Positions 1 through 9,296 are shown, counted from the first letter of the stretch. The stretch is DNA of 64,000 bases from Streptomyces sp. H39-S7 (GCF_027158205.1 NZ_JAPVLU010000003.1:1-64000), one strand, 5' to 3'. The notes: generated by a model not told the origin, from the letters alone. Program-made: numbers and translations.

Positions 1-258
1 CGCGGAGCTAGTCACGGACCCAGCATCCCACCCGCCCGCCCTTGGCCCTCAAGCGCGCGGGCGGGCCGGCGTGGGCCGCGGACGCCCGCCGGGCCGGACA
101 GGGGTCTCTGCGCCGCGCGGGCCGGGGCCGGCCCCGGCCGCCGGCCGGGCCGAAAGAAGGGGGTCGACGCTGGTGGAGAACGGGGAAAAGGACCTTCGTG
201 CGAGGGAATCCGACTGCCCGGGGCCCGAACCGGCATGCGACATCCCTACGATGGCCCG
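1..258. other. Intergenic region upstream of pmt
   Basis: Very G+C-rich stretch with several short self-complementary runs. I see no supported gene on either strand. The open frames here lack a ribosome-binding site and protein-like composition. The pmt promoter should lie in the 150-258 part, but I cannot pick a -10/-35 pair. Confidence 0.5.
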
Positions 259-2043
259 GTGACCAGTGACACCGCGACTCAGGCCGAACGGGACGAGGAC
301 CTCCTCCTCCCGGAGCCGCAGCCCAGTGCATGGCAGCGGCGGCTGCGCCGCTTCGGCTATACGGAGCGGCCGCACGTCGACGTCCGCGACCGGCTCGTCG
401 TGCCGTTCCCGGAGCCGGGGACCCGGGTGTGGAGCTCGCTGGGCCTGGGCCCGGCCGCCGCGTCGAAGGTGGCGCGGCTGACCGGCTGGGGCGGTCCGCT
501 GCTGGTGGCGCTGCTGGCGGGCCTCATCCGCTTCTGGCACCTGGGCACTCCGCGCGCGGTGATATTCGACGAGACGTACTACGCGAAGGACGCGTGGGCA
601 CTGCTCCAGTACGGCTACGAGGGGACCTGGACCGACGGCAAGGTCTCGAACCCCCAGATCCTGGCCGATCCCCAGATCATCCCGCTGTCGCCCGACGCGG
701 GCTACGTGGTGCACCCGCCGGTCGGCAAGTGGGTCATCGCCGTCGGCGAGCAGCTGTTCGGGCTGAACCCGTTCGGCTGGCGGTTCATGGTCGCGCTGCT
801 CGGCACGCTGTCGGTGCTGATGGTGTGCCGGATCGGCCGCCGGCTGTTCCGCTCCACCGCCCTGGGCTGCCTGGCGGGCCTGCTGCTGTCGGTGGACGGC
901 CTGCACTACGTGATGAGCCGTACGGCACTGCTCGATCTGGTCATCATGTTCTTCGCGCTCGCCGCGTTCGGCTGCCTGGTCGTGGACCGCGACTGGTCGC
1001 GGGCCCGGCTCGCGGCGGCGCTGCCGGTCGGCGAGGACGGCCTGGCGGCCCCGGACCGCAGGGTCGGTGACCGCGGCGGCATGGGCTGGCGGCCGTGGCG
1101 GCTCGCGGCCGGGCTCTTCCTGGGCCTGGCGTGCGCGAGCAAGTGGAACGGCCTGTACTTCCTGGCGGCGTTCGGGCTGATGACGATCCTGTGGGACGCC
1201 GGCTCGCGCCGCGTCGCGGGCGCCAGGCGCCCGTACGTGGCGGTGCTGCGCAAGGACACCGGCTGGGCGTTCCTGTCGGTCGTGGTCGTCGCCATCTGCA
1301 CGTATCTGGTCTCCTGGACCGGCTGGTTCGCGACGAAGGGCGGCTACGGCCGCGACTGGGCCGCGCACCGCAAGGGCCTGTCCCCCGACCACATCAAGCT
1401 GCCGGCGATCGGCCGGATCGACCTCCCGCAGTTCGACATGACGTGGATGCCGGACGCGCTGCGCAGCCTGTGGCACTACGAGTTCCAGGTCTACCAGTTC
1501 AACATCGGCCTCTCCACGCCGCACATGTACCAGTCGAACCCGTGGAGCTGGATGGTCCTGGGCCGTCCCGTCTCCTACTTCTACGAGTCCCCCAAGAAGG
1601 GCGCCGACGGCTGCACCGCGGCCCAGGGCTGCGCCCGCGAGATCCTCGCCATCGGCACCCCGCTGCTCTGGTGGTCGGCGTGCTTCGCGCTGCTGTACCT
1701 GCTGTACCGCTGGGGCTTCCGCCGAGACTGGCGCGCGGGCGCGATCCTGTGCGCCGCCTTCGCCGGCTGGCTCCCCTGGATGATGTACCAGGACCGCACG
1801 ATCTTCCTCTTCTACGCGGTCGCCTTCGTCCCCTACCTCTGCCTGGCCGTCGCGATGATGGTCGGCGCGATCCTCGGCCCCCCGGGCTCCGACGAACGCC
1901 GCCGCATGTGGGGAGCGGTCGGCGCGGGCACCCTCGTCCTGCTCATCGTCTGGAACTTCATCTACTTCTTCCCGATCTACACCGGGATGCCCATCTCGAT
2001 GGACGCCTGGCGGGCCAGAATGTGGTTCGACTCCTGGATCTGA
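259..2043 (+). CDS. pmt: Dolichyl-phosphate-mannose--protein mannosyltransferase (GT39)
   Basis: Integral membrane glycosyltransferase of the protein O-mannosyltransferase family. It transfers mannose from polyprenyl-phosphate-mannose to Ser/Thr of exported proteins on the outer face of the membrane. The protein is about 594 residues with many hydrophobic helices. The PMT catalytic Asp-Glu pair sits in the first extracytoplasmic loop (FDETYYAKD, about residues 103-111), followed by the PMT four-TM C-terminal part with aromatic-rich helices ending near 'FPIYTGMPIS'. The start is taken at GTG 259 (VTSDTATQ), because the hydrophilic N-terminus of relatives resembles that form. An in-frame ATG at 235 would add eight residues. 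In S. coelicolor Pmt acts with Ppm1 to glycosylate exported proteins and is needed for phage phiC31 infection (established knowledge). The next gene is a cell-wall transpeptidase. Confidence 0.93.
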   Translation: MTSDTATQAERDEDLLLPEPQPSAWQRRLRRFGYTERPHVDVRDRLVVPFPEPGTRVWSSLGLGPAAASKVARLTGWGGPLLVALLAGLIRFWHLGTPRAVIFDETYYAKDAWALLQYGYEGTWTDGKVSNPQILADPQIIPLSPDAGYVVHPPVGKWVIAVGEQLFGLNPFGWRFMVALLGTLSVLMVCRIGRRLFRSTALGCLAGLLLSVDGLHYVMSRTALLDLVIMFFALAAFGCLVVDRDWSRARLAAALPVGEDGLAAPDRRVGDRGGMGWRPWRLAAGLFLGLACASKWNGLYFLAAFGLMTILWDAGSRRVAGARRPYVAVLRKDTGWAFLSVVVVAICTYLVSWTGWFATKGGYGRDWAAHRKGLSPDHIKLPAIGRIDLPQFDMTWMPDALRSLWHYEFQVYQFNIGLSTPHMYQSNPWSWMVLGRPVSYFYESPKKGADGCTAAQGCAREILAIGTPLLWWSACFALLYLLYRWGFRRDWRAGAILCAAFAGWLPWMMYQDRTIFLFYAVAFVPYLCLAVAMMVGAILGPPGSDERRRMWGAVGAGTLVLLIVWNFIYFFPIYTGMPISMDAWRARMWFDSWI

Positions 2044-2152
2044 CGGGCGTGGCCGGTATCGGACCTTGGTCCGAACCTGGTACTGACGCGTGCCCGTAAT
2101 GAGACCCCCTGTGTCACTGCTGTCCCGTAAAGTGCGGTGAAGAGCGCTTTCT

Positions 2153-2166
2153 TTGAACGTGTTCAA
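2153..2166. promoter_or_regulatory. Palindrome ahead of the PBP gene
   Basis: Perfect inverted repeat TTGAAC-GT-GTTCAA, 20 bp before the chosen ATG of the penicillin-binding protein. It could be a regulator site in the 5' leader. The GAAC/GTTC halves recall a LexA box, but the spacing is 2 bp instead of 4, so I do not call it one. Confidence 0.35.
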
Positions 2167-2185
2167 CTCACGATGGGGGTCGGGA

Positions 2186-3802
2186 ATGCAACGGGGTGCC
2201 AAGGTCGGCATAGTCGGCGGGGTCGTCGCCGGGATGTTGGGGGTCGCGGGGTACGGGGTCTACAACGTGCTGGACGCGCTCAACAGCGACAGCGTGTCGT
2301 CGAAGTCCGCGTCGTCGGCGAAGAGTACGGGGCCGCCGGAGGCCAAGGAGATCACCGAGACCGCGGCGGACTTCCTCGCCGCCTGGTCCTCGGGCGACGC
2401 CGCGAAGGCCGCGAGCCTCACGGACTCCCCGCAGACCGCCACCGCCGCGCTGACCGGGTACAAGGACAAGGCGCACGTCTCGGCCGTGAAGTTCACCCCG
2501 GGCCCCGCCGCCGGCGCCAAGGTGCCGTTCGGGGTGGCCGCCACGCTCGCGTTCCAGGGCAAGACCTCGCCGTGGACGTACGACTCCGCCCTCACCGTCA
2601 TCCGCGGCGCGAGCGGCAAGCCCGTCGTGCAGTGGAAGGCCGCCGTCGTGCACCCCAAGCTCGCGGAGGGCGCGAGTCTGGAGACCGGCACCGCGAAGCA
2701 GCCCACCCTGGACTTCACCGACCGGCACGACAAGGTCCTCGAACCGGCCAAGTACCCTTCCCTGGGGCGGTTCTTCACCCAGCTGCGGACCAAGTACGGA
2801 TCCAAGGCATCGGGCGGCACGCCGGGCATCGAGACCTGGATCAACGGCGCGGACGGCACCGTGACCGAGACGCTGCAGGTCATCGTCAAGGGCACCGGCA
2901 GCAAGTTCCCGACCACGCTCGACGCGGGCATCCAGGCGGCGGCCGAGAAGGCCGTCCTGAAGCGGTCCGGCTCCGCCGTGACCGCGCTGGACTCGCGCAC
3001 CGGTGGGATCCTGGCCGTCGCCAACAACCCCGCGACCGGCCAGAACCTGGCCTTCGGCACGCAGCTCGCGCCAGGATCGACGTTCAAGGTCCTCACCGCG
3101 GCGGCGCTGCTGAAGGCGGGCGTCAAGCCCGGCGACCCGGTCTCCTGCGCGGTGCAGTTCGCCGCTCCGCAGGGCAAGCCGTACACGAACGTGGAGAAGG
3201 GCTCGAACCCGAAGGCGGACTTCCGCTGGGACTTCGCGAACTCCTGCAACACCGGCTTCGTCAGGCTCTACGAGAAGATCGGGCCCGACACCCTGCCGTC
3301 CGTCGCCCGCGACAGTTTCGGTATCGGTCCCACCTGGAACTGCGGTGTGCAGTGCGTCGAGGGCAAGGTGCCCGGCGGCACGGGTGACGAGAAGACCTCG
3401 GAGATGATCGGCCAGGGCCAGCTCCAGATGAACCCGCTCACCGTCGCCTCGATCGGGGCCACCGCCTCGACCGGGCGCTTCCATCAGCCGAGGATGGTGC
3501 CGCTGGACGTGATCGGCGAACCCGTCGCGAAGGCCGGCGGACTCTCCTCCGGCGTCACCAGCGACCTGCGGTCGCTGATGCACACCACGGCCGTCAGCGG
3601 GACCGCCGCCCAGGCGATGAGGGGCCTGCAGGGCAGCGGTTGCGGCGCCAAGACCGGTTCGGCGGAGGCCGGCGCCACGCAGCCCAACGGCTGGTTCCTC
3701 GGCTACTGCGGCAACGTGTCGGTGGCGGCCGTCGTCCTCAACGGCGGCCACGGCGGCGACTCCGCCGGGCCCATCGTCGCGGCCGTGCTCAAGGCCTCGT
3801 AG
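2186..3802 (+). CDS. Penicillin-binding protein, D,D-transpeptidase
   Basis: Cell-wall cross-linking enzyme of the class B/PBP2-like type, 538 residues. It begins with a short cytoplasmic stretch and one membrane anchor (about residues 7-28), then an NTF2-like N-terminal domain (MecA_N type, about 60-170), a dimerisation-like segment and the transpeptidase domain. All three active-site motifs are present: STFK at 298-301 (Ser298 nucleophile), SCN at 353-355 and KTG at 489-491. ATG 2186 follows a G-rich ribosome-binding site. A TTG 33 bp upstream is also open but would place extra polar residues before the anchor. The gene sits 142 bp after pmt on the same strand and may be co-expressed with it. 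Its precise role (elongation, sporulation or minor PBP) cannot be told from sequence. Confidence 0.93.
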   Translation: MQRGAKVGIVGGVVAGMLGVAGYGVYNVLDALNSDSVSSKSASSAKSTGPPEAKEITETAADFLAAWSSGDAAKAASLTDSPQTATAALTGYKDKAHVSAVKFTPGPAAGAKVPFGVAATLAFQGKTSPWTYDSALTVIRGASGKPVVQWKAAVVHPKLAEGASLETGTAKQPTLDFTDRHDKVLEPAKYPSLGRFFTQLRTKYGSKASGGTPGIETWINGADGTVTETLQVIVKGTGSKFPTTLDAGIQAAAEKAVLKRSGSAVTALDSRTGGILAVANNPATGQNLAFGTQLAPGSTFKVLTAAALLKAGVKPGDPVSCAVQFAAPQGKPYTNVEKGSNPKADFRWDFANSCNTGFVRLYEKIGPDTLPSVARDSFGIGPTWNCGVQCVEGKVPGGTGDEKTSEMIGQGQLQMNPLTVASIGATASTGRFHQPRMVPLDVIGEPVAKAGGLSSGVTSDLRSLMHTTAVSGTAAQAMRGLQGSGCGAKTGSAEAGATQPNGWFLGYCGNVSVAAVVLNGGHGGDSAGPIVAAVLKAS

Positions 3803-3836
3803 CCCGCGTACACGTGACCCGACGTGCCACCCCGCG

Positions 3837-5036
3837 CTACCGCAGTGCGGCGAGCCACTCCCGTACCGCCCTGAGCAGGGCCTGGGCGCGGGGGTCGGAG
3901 GTGACGTTCTTCTGCATGCCGTTGGTGATGTAGCCGAAGCCGATGCCGGCGTCCGGGTCCGCGAAGGCCAGCGGGCCGCCGCGGCCGGGGTGGCCGAACG
4001 AGGCGGGGCCGAGGAACGGGGAGGACGGGCCGTGCAGCATGTAGCCGAGGCCGAACCGGGTGTTGACGACGAGCACCTCGTCGGGCCCGTCGGACTCGAC
4101 GGTGCGGGCGCCGGTGACGGTGGCCGGGGCGAAGAGCATCCGGCTGTCGGCGTCGCTCTCCTGATACCCGTCCACGTCGCCTATCAGGGCCGCGTAGAAG
4201 CGGGCCAGTGAGCGGGCGGTGGCGATGCCGTTGGAGGCCGCCAGTTCGCCCGCCCGGTAGGCGGGGGCGTTCTCGTCCGGGAGCGGGGTGATCGCGGCGA
4301 AGGCCCTGCGGGTGAGGGAGTCCGGGTTCGCGTAGGCGTCGTGGACGGACTGCTTGGGACGGGCGCGCAGCCCGGTGGCGGCGGCCGGGACCGGCGGCGC
4401 GATGTCGGCGATCCGCCCGACGCGGTGCGCCTCGCCGGGCGGCAGGCCCACCCACAGGTCCAGGCCGAGCGGCCGGGTGATCTCCTCGGCGATGTACCGG
4501 CCGAGGCTGCGCCCCGAGGCGCGCTGGACGATCTCGCCGAGCAGCCAGCTGTAGGTCTGGGCGTGGTAGCCGTGGGTGGTGCCCGGCGCGAAGAGCGGGG
4601 CCTGCGCGGCGACGGCGCGGGGGCCGGACACCCCGTCGAGGGCCTGTTCCGGCGTGAGGGGCACGTCGAGCGCGGGGACCCCGGCCCGGTGGGCGAGGAC
4701 GTCCCGTACGGTGACGCGGTCCTTGCCCGCGGCCTTGAAGGCGGGCCAGTACGTACCGACCGGATTGTCCAGGTCGAGTTGGCCGCGCTGGTGGAGCAGG
4801 AGCAGACAGGCCGCCGCCGGGCCCTTGGTGGCGGAGCGGACGATCTGCGCGGTGTCCTCGCGCCAGGGCTCGTCCCCGTCCGCGTCGGCGGTGCCCGCCC
4901 ACAGGTCGACGACCTTGCGGCCGTCGCGGTAGAGGGCGAAGGCCGCGCCGCGGTCACCGCGCTGTTCGAAGTTGCGTGCGAACGCCTCACGGACCGGCTC
5001 GAAGCCGTCCGTCACCGTCCCGTGGACGTCCACCAC
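3837..5036 (-). CDS. Serine hydrolase, class C beta-lactamase-like family
   Basis: Member of the beta-lactamase/transpeptidase-like superfamily (PF00144) that includes esterases and D-aminopeptidases, about 399 residues. The nucleophile motif SxxK is SATK (about residues 68-71), and a Tyr-containing YSW segment is present near residue 165. There is no signal peptide or transmembrane segment, so a cytoplasmic esterase-like role is more likely than antibiotic degradation. The start is taken at GTG 5036 because a GGGAG ribosome-binding site lies 8 nt before it and the family consensus begins at the following VDVHG. An in-frame ATG at 5081 would add 15 basic residues. The gene converges with the PBP gene, with 34 bp between their stops. 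Confidence 0.85.
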   Translation of the reverse strand: MVDVHGTVTDGFEPVREAFARNFEQRGDRGAAFALYRDGRKVVDLWAGTADADGDEPWREDTAQIVRSATKGPAAACLLLLHQRGQLDLDNPVGTYWPAFKAAGKDRVTVRDVLAHRAGVPALDVPLTPEQALDGVSGPRAVAAQAPLFAPGTTHGYHAQTYSWLLGEIVQRASGRSLGRYIAEEITRPLGLDLWVGLPPGEAHRVGRIADIAPPVPAAATGLRARPKQSVHDAYANPDSLTRRAFAAITPLPDENAPAYRAGELAASNGIATARSLARFYAALIGDVDGYQESDADSRMLFAPATVTGARTVESDGPDEVLVVNTRFGLGYMLHGPSSPFLGPASFGHPGRGGPLAFADPDAGIGFGYITNGMQKNVTSDPRAQALLRAVREWLAALR

Positions 5037-5172
5037 CGTTGTCGCTCCCGCTCCGCGCCCGACATGAATCCGCACCCCCATGGTGCACGGCGCGCACGCA
5101 CATCCCAACCCCGACCTTCTCCGATCGCTTCCCTGATCCCCTCCCCGATCCCCTCCCGGGACGGGAACAGCT

Positions 5173-5207
5173 CCGCGCCCCGCTCGTGGAGCTCGAGCGG
5201 GGCGCGG
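5173..5207 (-). terminator. Terminator of the GH6 gene
   Basis: Perfect 13-bp inverted repeat (CCGCGCCCCGCTC and its complement) with a 9-nt loop, 41 bp beyond the cellulase stop codon. There is no T-tract, as is common in Streptomyces. Confidence 0.7.
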
Positions 5208-5248
5208 CCGGCGGGGCCCGACGGACGGGCACCGCCGCTCGGGGCGGG

Positions 5249-7033
5249 TCAGAGCGCCGGGTAGGCGTTCTTCAGGAGCTCCTGGAACTGGGCGGAGAAC
5301 CACTGGCCCGCCAGCGGCGAGTTCGCCAGCGCGCCGCTCATGCTGTTGCCGTTGCGACCGTTGCCGGTGTAGGTCGGGTCGCACATCCGGTCGAAGCCCT
5401 TGCCCTCGTCGTTCGGGATGAGGGAGCTGGCGCCGTCCGACTCACCCGGAGGCTTCACCCAGACGTAGGCGTCGATACCGGTGGCCGGAGCCGCGGTGGG
5501 CCGCTGGCCGATACCCGCGCCGGACTGGTTGCACCAGTTGCCGAGGTGGATGCGACGGTCGGTGCGACCCCCGTTGACGTAGGTGTCCACGCTGGTCGTC
5601 GCCCCCGGTCCGGTGGGCCGGGCCGTACCGCCCCAGCCGTTGCGGGAGGTGTCGATCAGCATGCCGAGGTTGGAGTTGAAGCCGGTCGTCACCAGGAGGG
5701 TGCGCAGCGCCTGGGCGTAGGACTGCTCGTCCACGTAGTAGTTCCAGTCCACCCACTTCGACTGGCGGACCGACGTGCCGTTCACGTTGTCGGTGATCTT
5801 GAAGAACGGCTCGGTCGTCGCGCCGTAGTTGGCGGTGTTGACGATGAAGCCCGTCACGTCATTGACCGTGGCGCCGCCCGTTGTCGCGGCCTTCAAGAAC
5901 CCCTGGGCGGCCGGACCCATGTTGGTGTCCCAGCCCAGCCAGCCGTGGTGGCCGGCGTCGATGTAGTTGTAGACGTTGGAGATCGCGCCCAGCTTGTGCA
6001 GCGCGTAGCCGACGCCGGCCTCGTAGTTGCCGTTGGCCTTCATCGTCGCGCACGCCTCGGTCGAGCCGGCGGTGCCGCCCGCGTTGGTGACCAGGTTCGG
6101 CAGCGAGTCCGGCTCGACGATCGTGACGATCCGCAGCGCGGCGTAGGCCGGGTCGGCGATGATCGCGGCGATCGGGTCGATGTACTCGGTCTTGTAGCGG
6201 CCGAGCTCGGTCGCGCCGAGTTCACCGTTGGAGGCGAGTGCCGCGCAGTCACGGCCGGGGAGGTCGTAGATGACCAGCTCGATGACGAGCGGCTGTCCCG
6301 CGGCCTGGGTGACCGCCTTGTTCAGGTGGGCGCGCAGACCCATGCCGCCGTTCACACCGTTGATCGCCGCGATGCGGTCGAGCCACACGGCGGTCGACTG
6401 GTTGGCGATGCGGCTGCCACCGGGCTCGGCCGCGGCCTTCGCGGACCACTCGGGGTTGACGTAGCCCTTGGCGCCCGCGTACGGGTTGTCGACCCGGGTG
6501 CCGGGCGGCGGAGTGGTGGGCGGCGTCGTCGGCGGGTCGGTCGGCGGGTCCGTCGGAGGAGAGGTCGGCGGGGTCGTGGGGGGCGTGGTCGGCGTACCGC
6601 CGTTGCAGGCGACACCGTTGAGGGTGAAGGCGGTGGGGCTCGTGTTCGTACCGCTGTAGGAGCCGTTGAAGCCGAAGCCCGTGGAAGCGCCGGTTCCCAG
6701 GGACCCGTTGTACGACAGGTTCTTGGCGGTGACGGCGGCGCCGGTCTGGGCGATGTCCGCGCTCCAGCCCTGGGTCACCTTCTGGTTGCCGGCGAAGGAC
6801 CAGCCCACGTTCCAAGCGGTGACCGCGGGACCGGTGTTGGTGATGGTCACTTGCGCGGTGAAGCCGACGTTCCACTGGCTCTGCACCGTATACGCGACCG
6901 AACAGCCGGCCGCCGCGTCCGAGGCGGCCGAGGCGTTGGTGGCGGTGAACGCCGCGGCGGTACCGCTGCCGGTGGCGATCAGGACGCCCGCGGCCATCAG
7001 GGCCGTGCGGCGTCGTCGTGTTGGAGCTCTCAT
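5249..7033 (-). CDS. Secreted GH6 cellulase with N-terminal CBM2
   Basis: Glycoside hydrolase family 6 enzyme, probably a 1,4-beta-cellobiosidase, 594 residues. Order: Sec signal peptide with an RRRR n-region (1 to about 36), cellulose-binding CBM2 with its conserved cysteines at 44 and 143, a Thr/Pro linker rich in PPT repeats (about 146-178), then the GH6 domain. GH6 signatures are clear: YDLPGRDCAAL around 256-266 and the proton-donor motif IVEPDSL (Asp309). The long loop-forming inserts resemble Thermobifida Cel6B-type exocellulases more than the short endoglucanases. ATG 7033 has a GGAGG site 10 nt upstream. It is controlled by a strong promoter overlapped by a CebR box, which implies induction by cellobiose or cellotriose. 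Confidence 0.95.
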   Translation of the reverse strand: MRAPTRRRRTALMAAGVLIATGSGTAAAFTATNASAASDAAAGCSVAYTVQSQWNVGFTAQVTITNTGPAVTAWNVGWSFAGNQKVTQGWSADIAQTGAAVTAKNLSYNGSLGTGASTGFGFNGSYSGTNTSPTAFTLNGVACNGGTPTTPPTTPPTSPPTDPPTDPPTTPPTTPPPGTRVDNPYAGAKGYVNPEWSAKAAAEPGGSRIANQSTAVWLDRIAAINGVNGGMGLRAHLNKAVTQAAGQPLVIELVIYDLPGRDCAALASNGELGATELGRYKTEYIDPIAAIIADPAYAALRIVTIVEPDSLPNLVTNAGGTAGSTEACATMKANGNYEAGVGYALHKLGAISNVYNYIDAGHHGWLGWDTNMGPAAQGFLKAATTGGATVNDVTGFIVNTANYGATTEPFFKITDNVNGTSVRQSKWVDWNYYVDEQSYAQALRTLLVTTGFNSNLGMLIDTSRNGWGGTARPTGPGATTSVDTYVNGGRTDRRIHLGNWCNQSGAGIGQRPTAAPATGIDAYVWVKPPGESDGASSLIPNDEGKGFDRMCDPTYTGNGRNGNSMSGALANSPLAGQWFSAQFQELLKNAYPAL

Positions 7034-7120
7034 GTGCGGACTACCTCCGAAGTGGGGTTGACCTTCAAGTGGTCGAGGGAGGTGGTGCGTTGGTGCCTTT
7101 TTGGTTACACGCTCTTAACG

Positions 7121-7134
7121 TGGGAGCGCTCCCA
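7121..7134. promoter_or_regulatory. CebR operator
   Basis: TGGGAGCGCTCCCA, a perfect 14-bp palindrome identical to the CebR box that represses cellulose and cello-oligosaccharide genes in Streptomyces. It overlaps the last base of the -10 hexamer and the likely transcription start of the GH6 gene, so bound repressor would block initiation. Confidence 0.93.
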
Positions 7135-7162
7135 TAGTTAAGCGTTGACCAAGTCCTGTCAA
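7134..7162 (-). promoter_or_regulatory. Housekeeping promoter of the GH6 gene
   Basis: On the reverse strand, TTGACA (7162-7157), 17-nt spacer and AACTAT (7139-7134). The -35 is perfect and the spacing ideal. The start site should fall at about 7127, inside the CebR box, giving a leader of roughly 95 nt. Confidence 0.8.
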
Positions 7163-7167
7163 CGCTT
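7140..7167. promoter_or_regulatory. Second inverted repeat over the GH6 -35 region
   Basis: AAGCGTTGAC and its exact complement GTCAACGCTT separated by 8 bp. The repeat embraces the -35 hexamer and lies beside the CebR box. It could bind a second regulator or RNA polymerase-blocking repressor. I do not recognise the protein. Confidence 0.45.
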
Positions 7168-7249
7168 CAAACAGAACCGCCGTCAGGCGGCCGCGACGTG
7201 ACCCCCGCAGTCGCCGCCGCCCGACCCGCTGTGCGGAACCCGCCCTCCG

Positions 7250-8905
7250 CTATGCGGTCGCCGCCGCCGCCGATCGGCCCGCAGAGCGCCCGGAGAAGAT
7301 GCAGCCGCCGAGGAAGGTCCCCTCCAGCGAGCGGTAGCCGTGCATACCTCCGCCGCCGAAGCCGGCCGCCTCGCCCGCCGCGTACAGGCCGCCGAGGGGT
7401 TCGCCGCCGGCCCGCAGCACCCGCCCGTCGAGGTCGGTCTCCAGGCCGCCGAGCGACTTGCGGGTCAGGATGTTCAGCCGGACCGCGATCAGCGGGCCGG
7501 CCTTCGGGTCCAGGATCCGGTGCGGCGACGCCGTGCGGATCAGCTTGTCGCCCAGGTAGTTGCGCGCCCCGCGCATCGCCATGACCTGGAGATCCTTGGT
7601 GAACGTGTTCGCGATCTCCCGGTCGCGCGCCTCGATCTCGTGGCGCAGCGCGGTCTCGTCGATCAGCGCGTCCTTGGTGATCGCGTTCATCCCCCGGACC
7701 AGCGCCGACAGGTCCTTCTCCACCACGAAGTCGGGGCCGTGCTCCTTGAAGGCCTCGACGGGTGCGGTCGCGCCCGGCAGCGCGCGCTTGAGCACCTCGC
7801 GCACGCTCTTGCCCGTCAGGTCCGGGTTCTGCTCGGATCCCGAGAGCGCGAACTCCTTCTCGATGATCTTCTGGGTGAGGACGAACCAGGTGTAGTCGTA
7901 ACCCGTCGTCATGATGTGCTCCAGCGTCCCCAGGGTGTCGAACCCGGGGAACAGCGGCACCGGCAGCCGCTCGCCGCGCGCGTTCAGCCACAGCGACGAC
8001 GGGCCGGGCAGGATGCGGATGCCGTGCCGCGCCCAGATCGGGTTCCAGTTCTCGATGCCCTCGGTGTAGTGCCACATCCGGTCGCCGTTGATCAGGTTCG
8101 CGCCCGCGGCACCGGCGTGGCCGAGCATCAGGCCGTCCACGTGCGCGGGAACGCCGGACAGCAGCTTCTCGGGGGGCGTGCCGAGCCGGGCGGGCCAGGC
8201 CTTGCGCACCAGGTCGTGGTTGCCGCCGATTCCTCCGGAGGTGACGATCACGGCCTGCGCCGTCAGGCTGAACTCCTCGCGCACCTCGCGCGAACTGGGG
8301 GCGCCGCGCTCGGCGCCGTCGGCGACCAGGATCTCGCCGGTCACGCCGTCCACCTGGCCGTCGGTCGCGCTCAGCCCGGTCACCCGGTGCCGGAAGCGCA
8401 GTTCGACGCGGCCGGACGCGACGGCTTCGCGCACCCGGCGGACGAACGGCGCGATGATGCCGGGTCCGGTGCCCCAGGTGATGTGGAAGCGCGGCACCGA
8501 GTTGCCGGGTCCCGTCGCCAGGAACCCGCCTCGTTCGGCCCAGCCGACCACCGGGAAGAACCGCACGCCGCGCTCGTGCAGCCAGGAGCGCTTCTCGCCT
8601 GCGGCGAAGTCCACGTACGCCTCGGCCCACTGGCGCGGCCAGTGGTCCTCCGGACGGTCGAAGCCGGCCGTGCCCATCCAGTCCTGGAGGGCCAGCTCCC
8701 GGCTGTCCTTGATGCGCATCCGGCGCTGTTCCGGCGAGTCGACCAGGAACAGCCCGCCGAACGACCAGAACGCCTGTCCGCCGAGCGACGCCTCCGGCTC
8801 CTGGTCCACGAGGATGACCTTGCGGCCGGCCGCGGCGAGTTCGGCCGTCGCCACCAGCCCGGAAAGTCCTGCTCCTACGACGATGACGTCCGCGTCCATT
8901 GCCAT
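7250..8905 (-). CDS. FAD-binding dehydrogenase
   Basis: Flavoprotein of the fumarate reductase/3-ketosteroid-dehydrogenase-like family, 551 residues. The N-terminal dinucleotide-binding motif is GAGLSG (about 10-15) with the following acidic residue (VDQEPEAS). Gly-rich flavin-contacting stretches include SSGGIGGNHD-type residues in the middle and the C-terminal FAD motif AAGEAAGFGGGGMHG. It probably catalyses alpha,beta-desaturation or a related oxidoreduction, substrate unknown. ATG 8905 is chosen because GGAAGG lies 7 nt before it. The nucleotide-binding fold starts at once after it, while the upstream open frame is a low-complexity extension running into the repeat region. No partner reductase lies beside it. 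Confidence 0.85.
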   Translation of the reverse strand: MAMDADVIVVGAGLSGLVATAELAAAGRKVILVDQEPEASLGGQAFWSFGGLFLVDSPEQRRMRIKDSRELALQDWMGTAGFDRPEDHWPRQWAEAYVDFAAGEKRSWLHERGVRFFPVVGWAERGGFLATGPGNSVPRFHITWGTGPGIIAPFVRRVREAVASGRVELRFRHRVTGLSATDGQVDGVTGEILVADGAERGAPSSREVREEFSLTAQAVIVTSGGIGGNHDLVRKAWPARLGTPPEKLLSGVPAHVDGLMLGHAGAAGANLINGDRMWHYTEGIENWNPIWARHGIRILPGPSSLWLNARGERLPVPLFPGFDTLGTLEHIMTTGYDYTWFVLTQKIIEKEFALSGSEQNPDLTGKSVREVLKRALPGATAPVEAFKEHGPDFVVEKDLSALVRGMNAITKDALIDETALRHEIEARDREIANTFTKDLQVMAMRGARNYLGDKLIRTASPHRILDPKAGPLIAVRLNILTRKSLGGLETDLDGRVLRAGGEPLGGLYAAGEAAGFGGGGMHGYRSLEGTFLGGCIFSGRSAGRSAAAATA

Positions 8906-9041
8906 GGGGATGCCTTCCGAGTTCGACGGTGGGGGGCACGTTACCTGGCGGTACGCGGGGGTGCCGGCTGGGGTCGGTGGTGAGACGCGCGGCTGCGGGC
9001 GCTGCGCGGCTGCGTGGGCGGGGGCGCACGTGATCGGCTGG

Positions 9042-9139
9042 GGTCGGCGCCGCGGCGGGGGTATCTCCTCGGGCGGCAAACGCTCGTGCAGTTGGCAAAC
9101 TTTCGGTCGGCTTCGTTCGCAGCCCTGCGGGGACACCCC
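9042..9139. repeat. Hairpin repeat, left inverted copy
   Basis: About 98 bp that can fold on itself (ggggtatctcc...ggcaaacg against cgttcgc...ggggacacccc) and is repeated in opposite orientation at 9297-9396. The core 9058-9088 (31 bp) is identical, base for base, to the complement of 9348-9378, and an 18-bp segment ending at 9139 matches the far end of the other copy. It lies in the long gap between the FAD gene and the nickel transporter. Confidence 0.8.
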
Positions 9140-9296
9140 CACCCCGACACCTCCGAGGCCGTGTCGCGCCTGCCGGCGGGCGGGGGCTGAGCGCATGCCT
9201 CAGGGCAGTCACGTTGGTGCCGCCCCGCAGCCGTCGAGTGAGCGGACGGGTTACCGGGCCGATTGTCGCGGAACCGGCCTTGGGAGGGGGCGTGGT

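Noticed and set aside
2153-2166. LexA (SOS) box before the PBP gene
   Set aside because: GAAC and GTTC halves are 2 bp apart; the actinobacterial LexA box needs 4 bp.
49-2211. Long open frame on the reverse strand opposite pmt
   Set aside because: High-G+C antisense shadow: composition dominated by Arg/Pro/Ala/Glu/Asp/His with no membrane or domain pattern, whereas the forward frame is a clear PMT.
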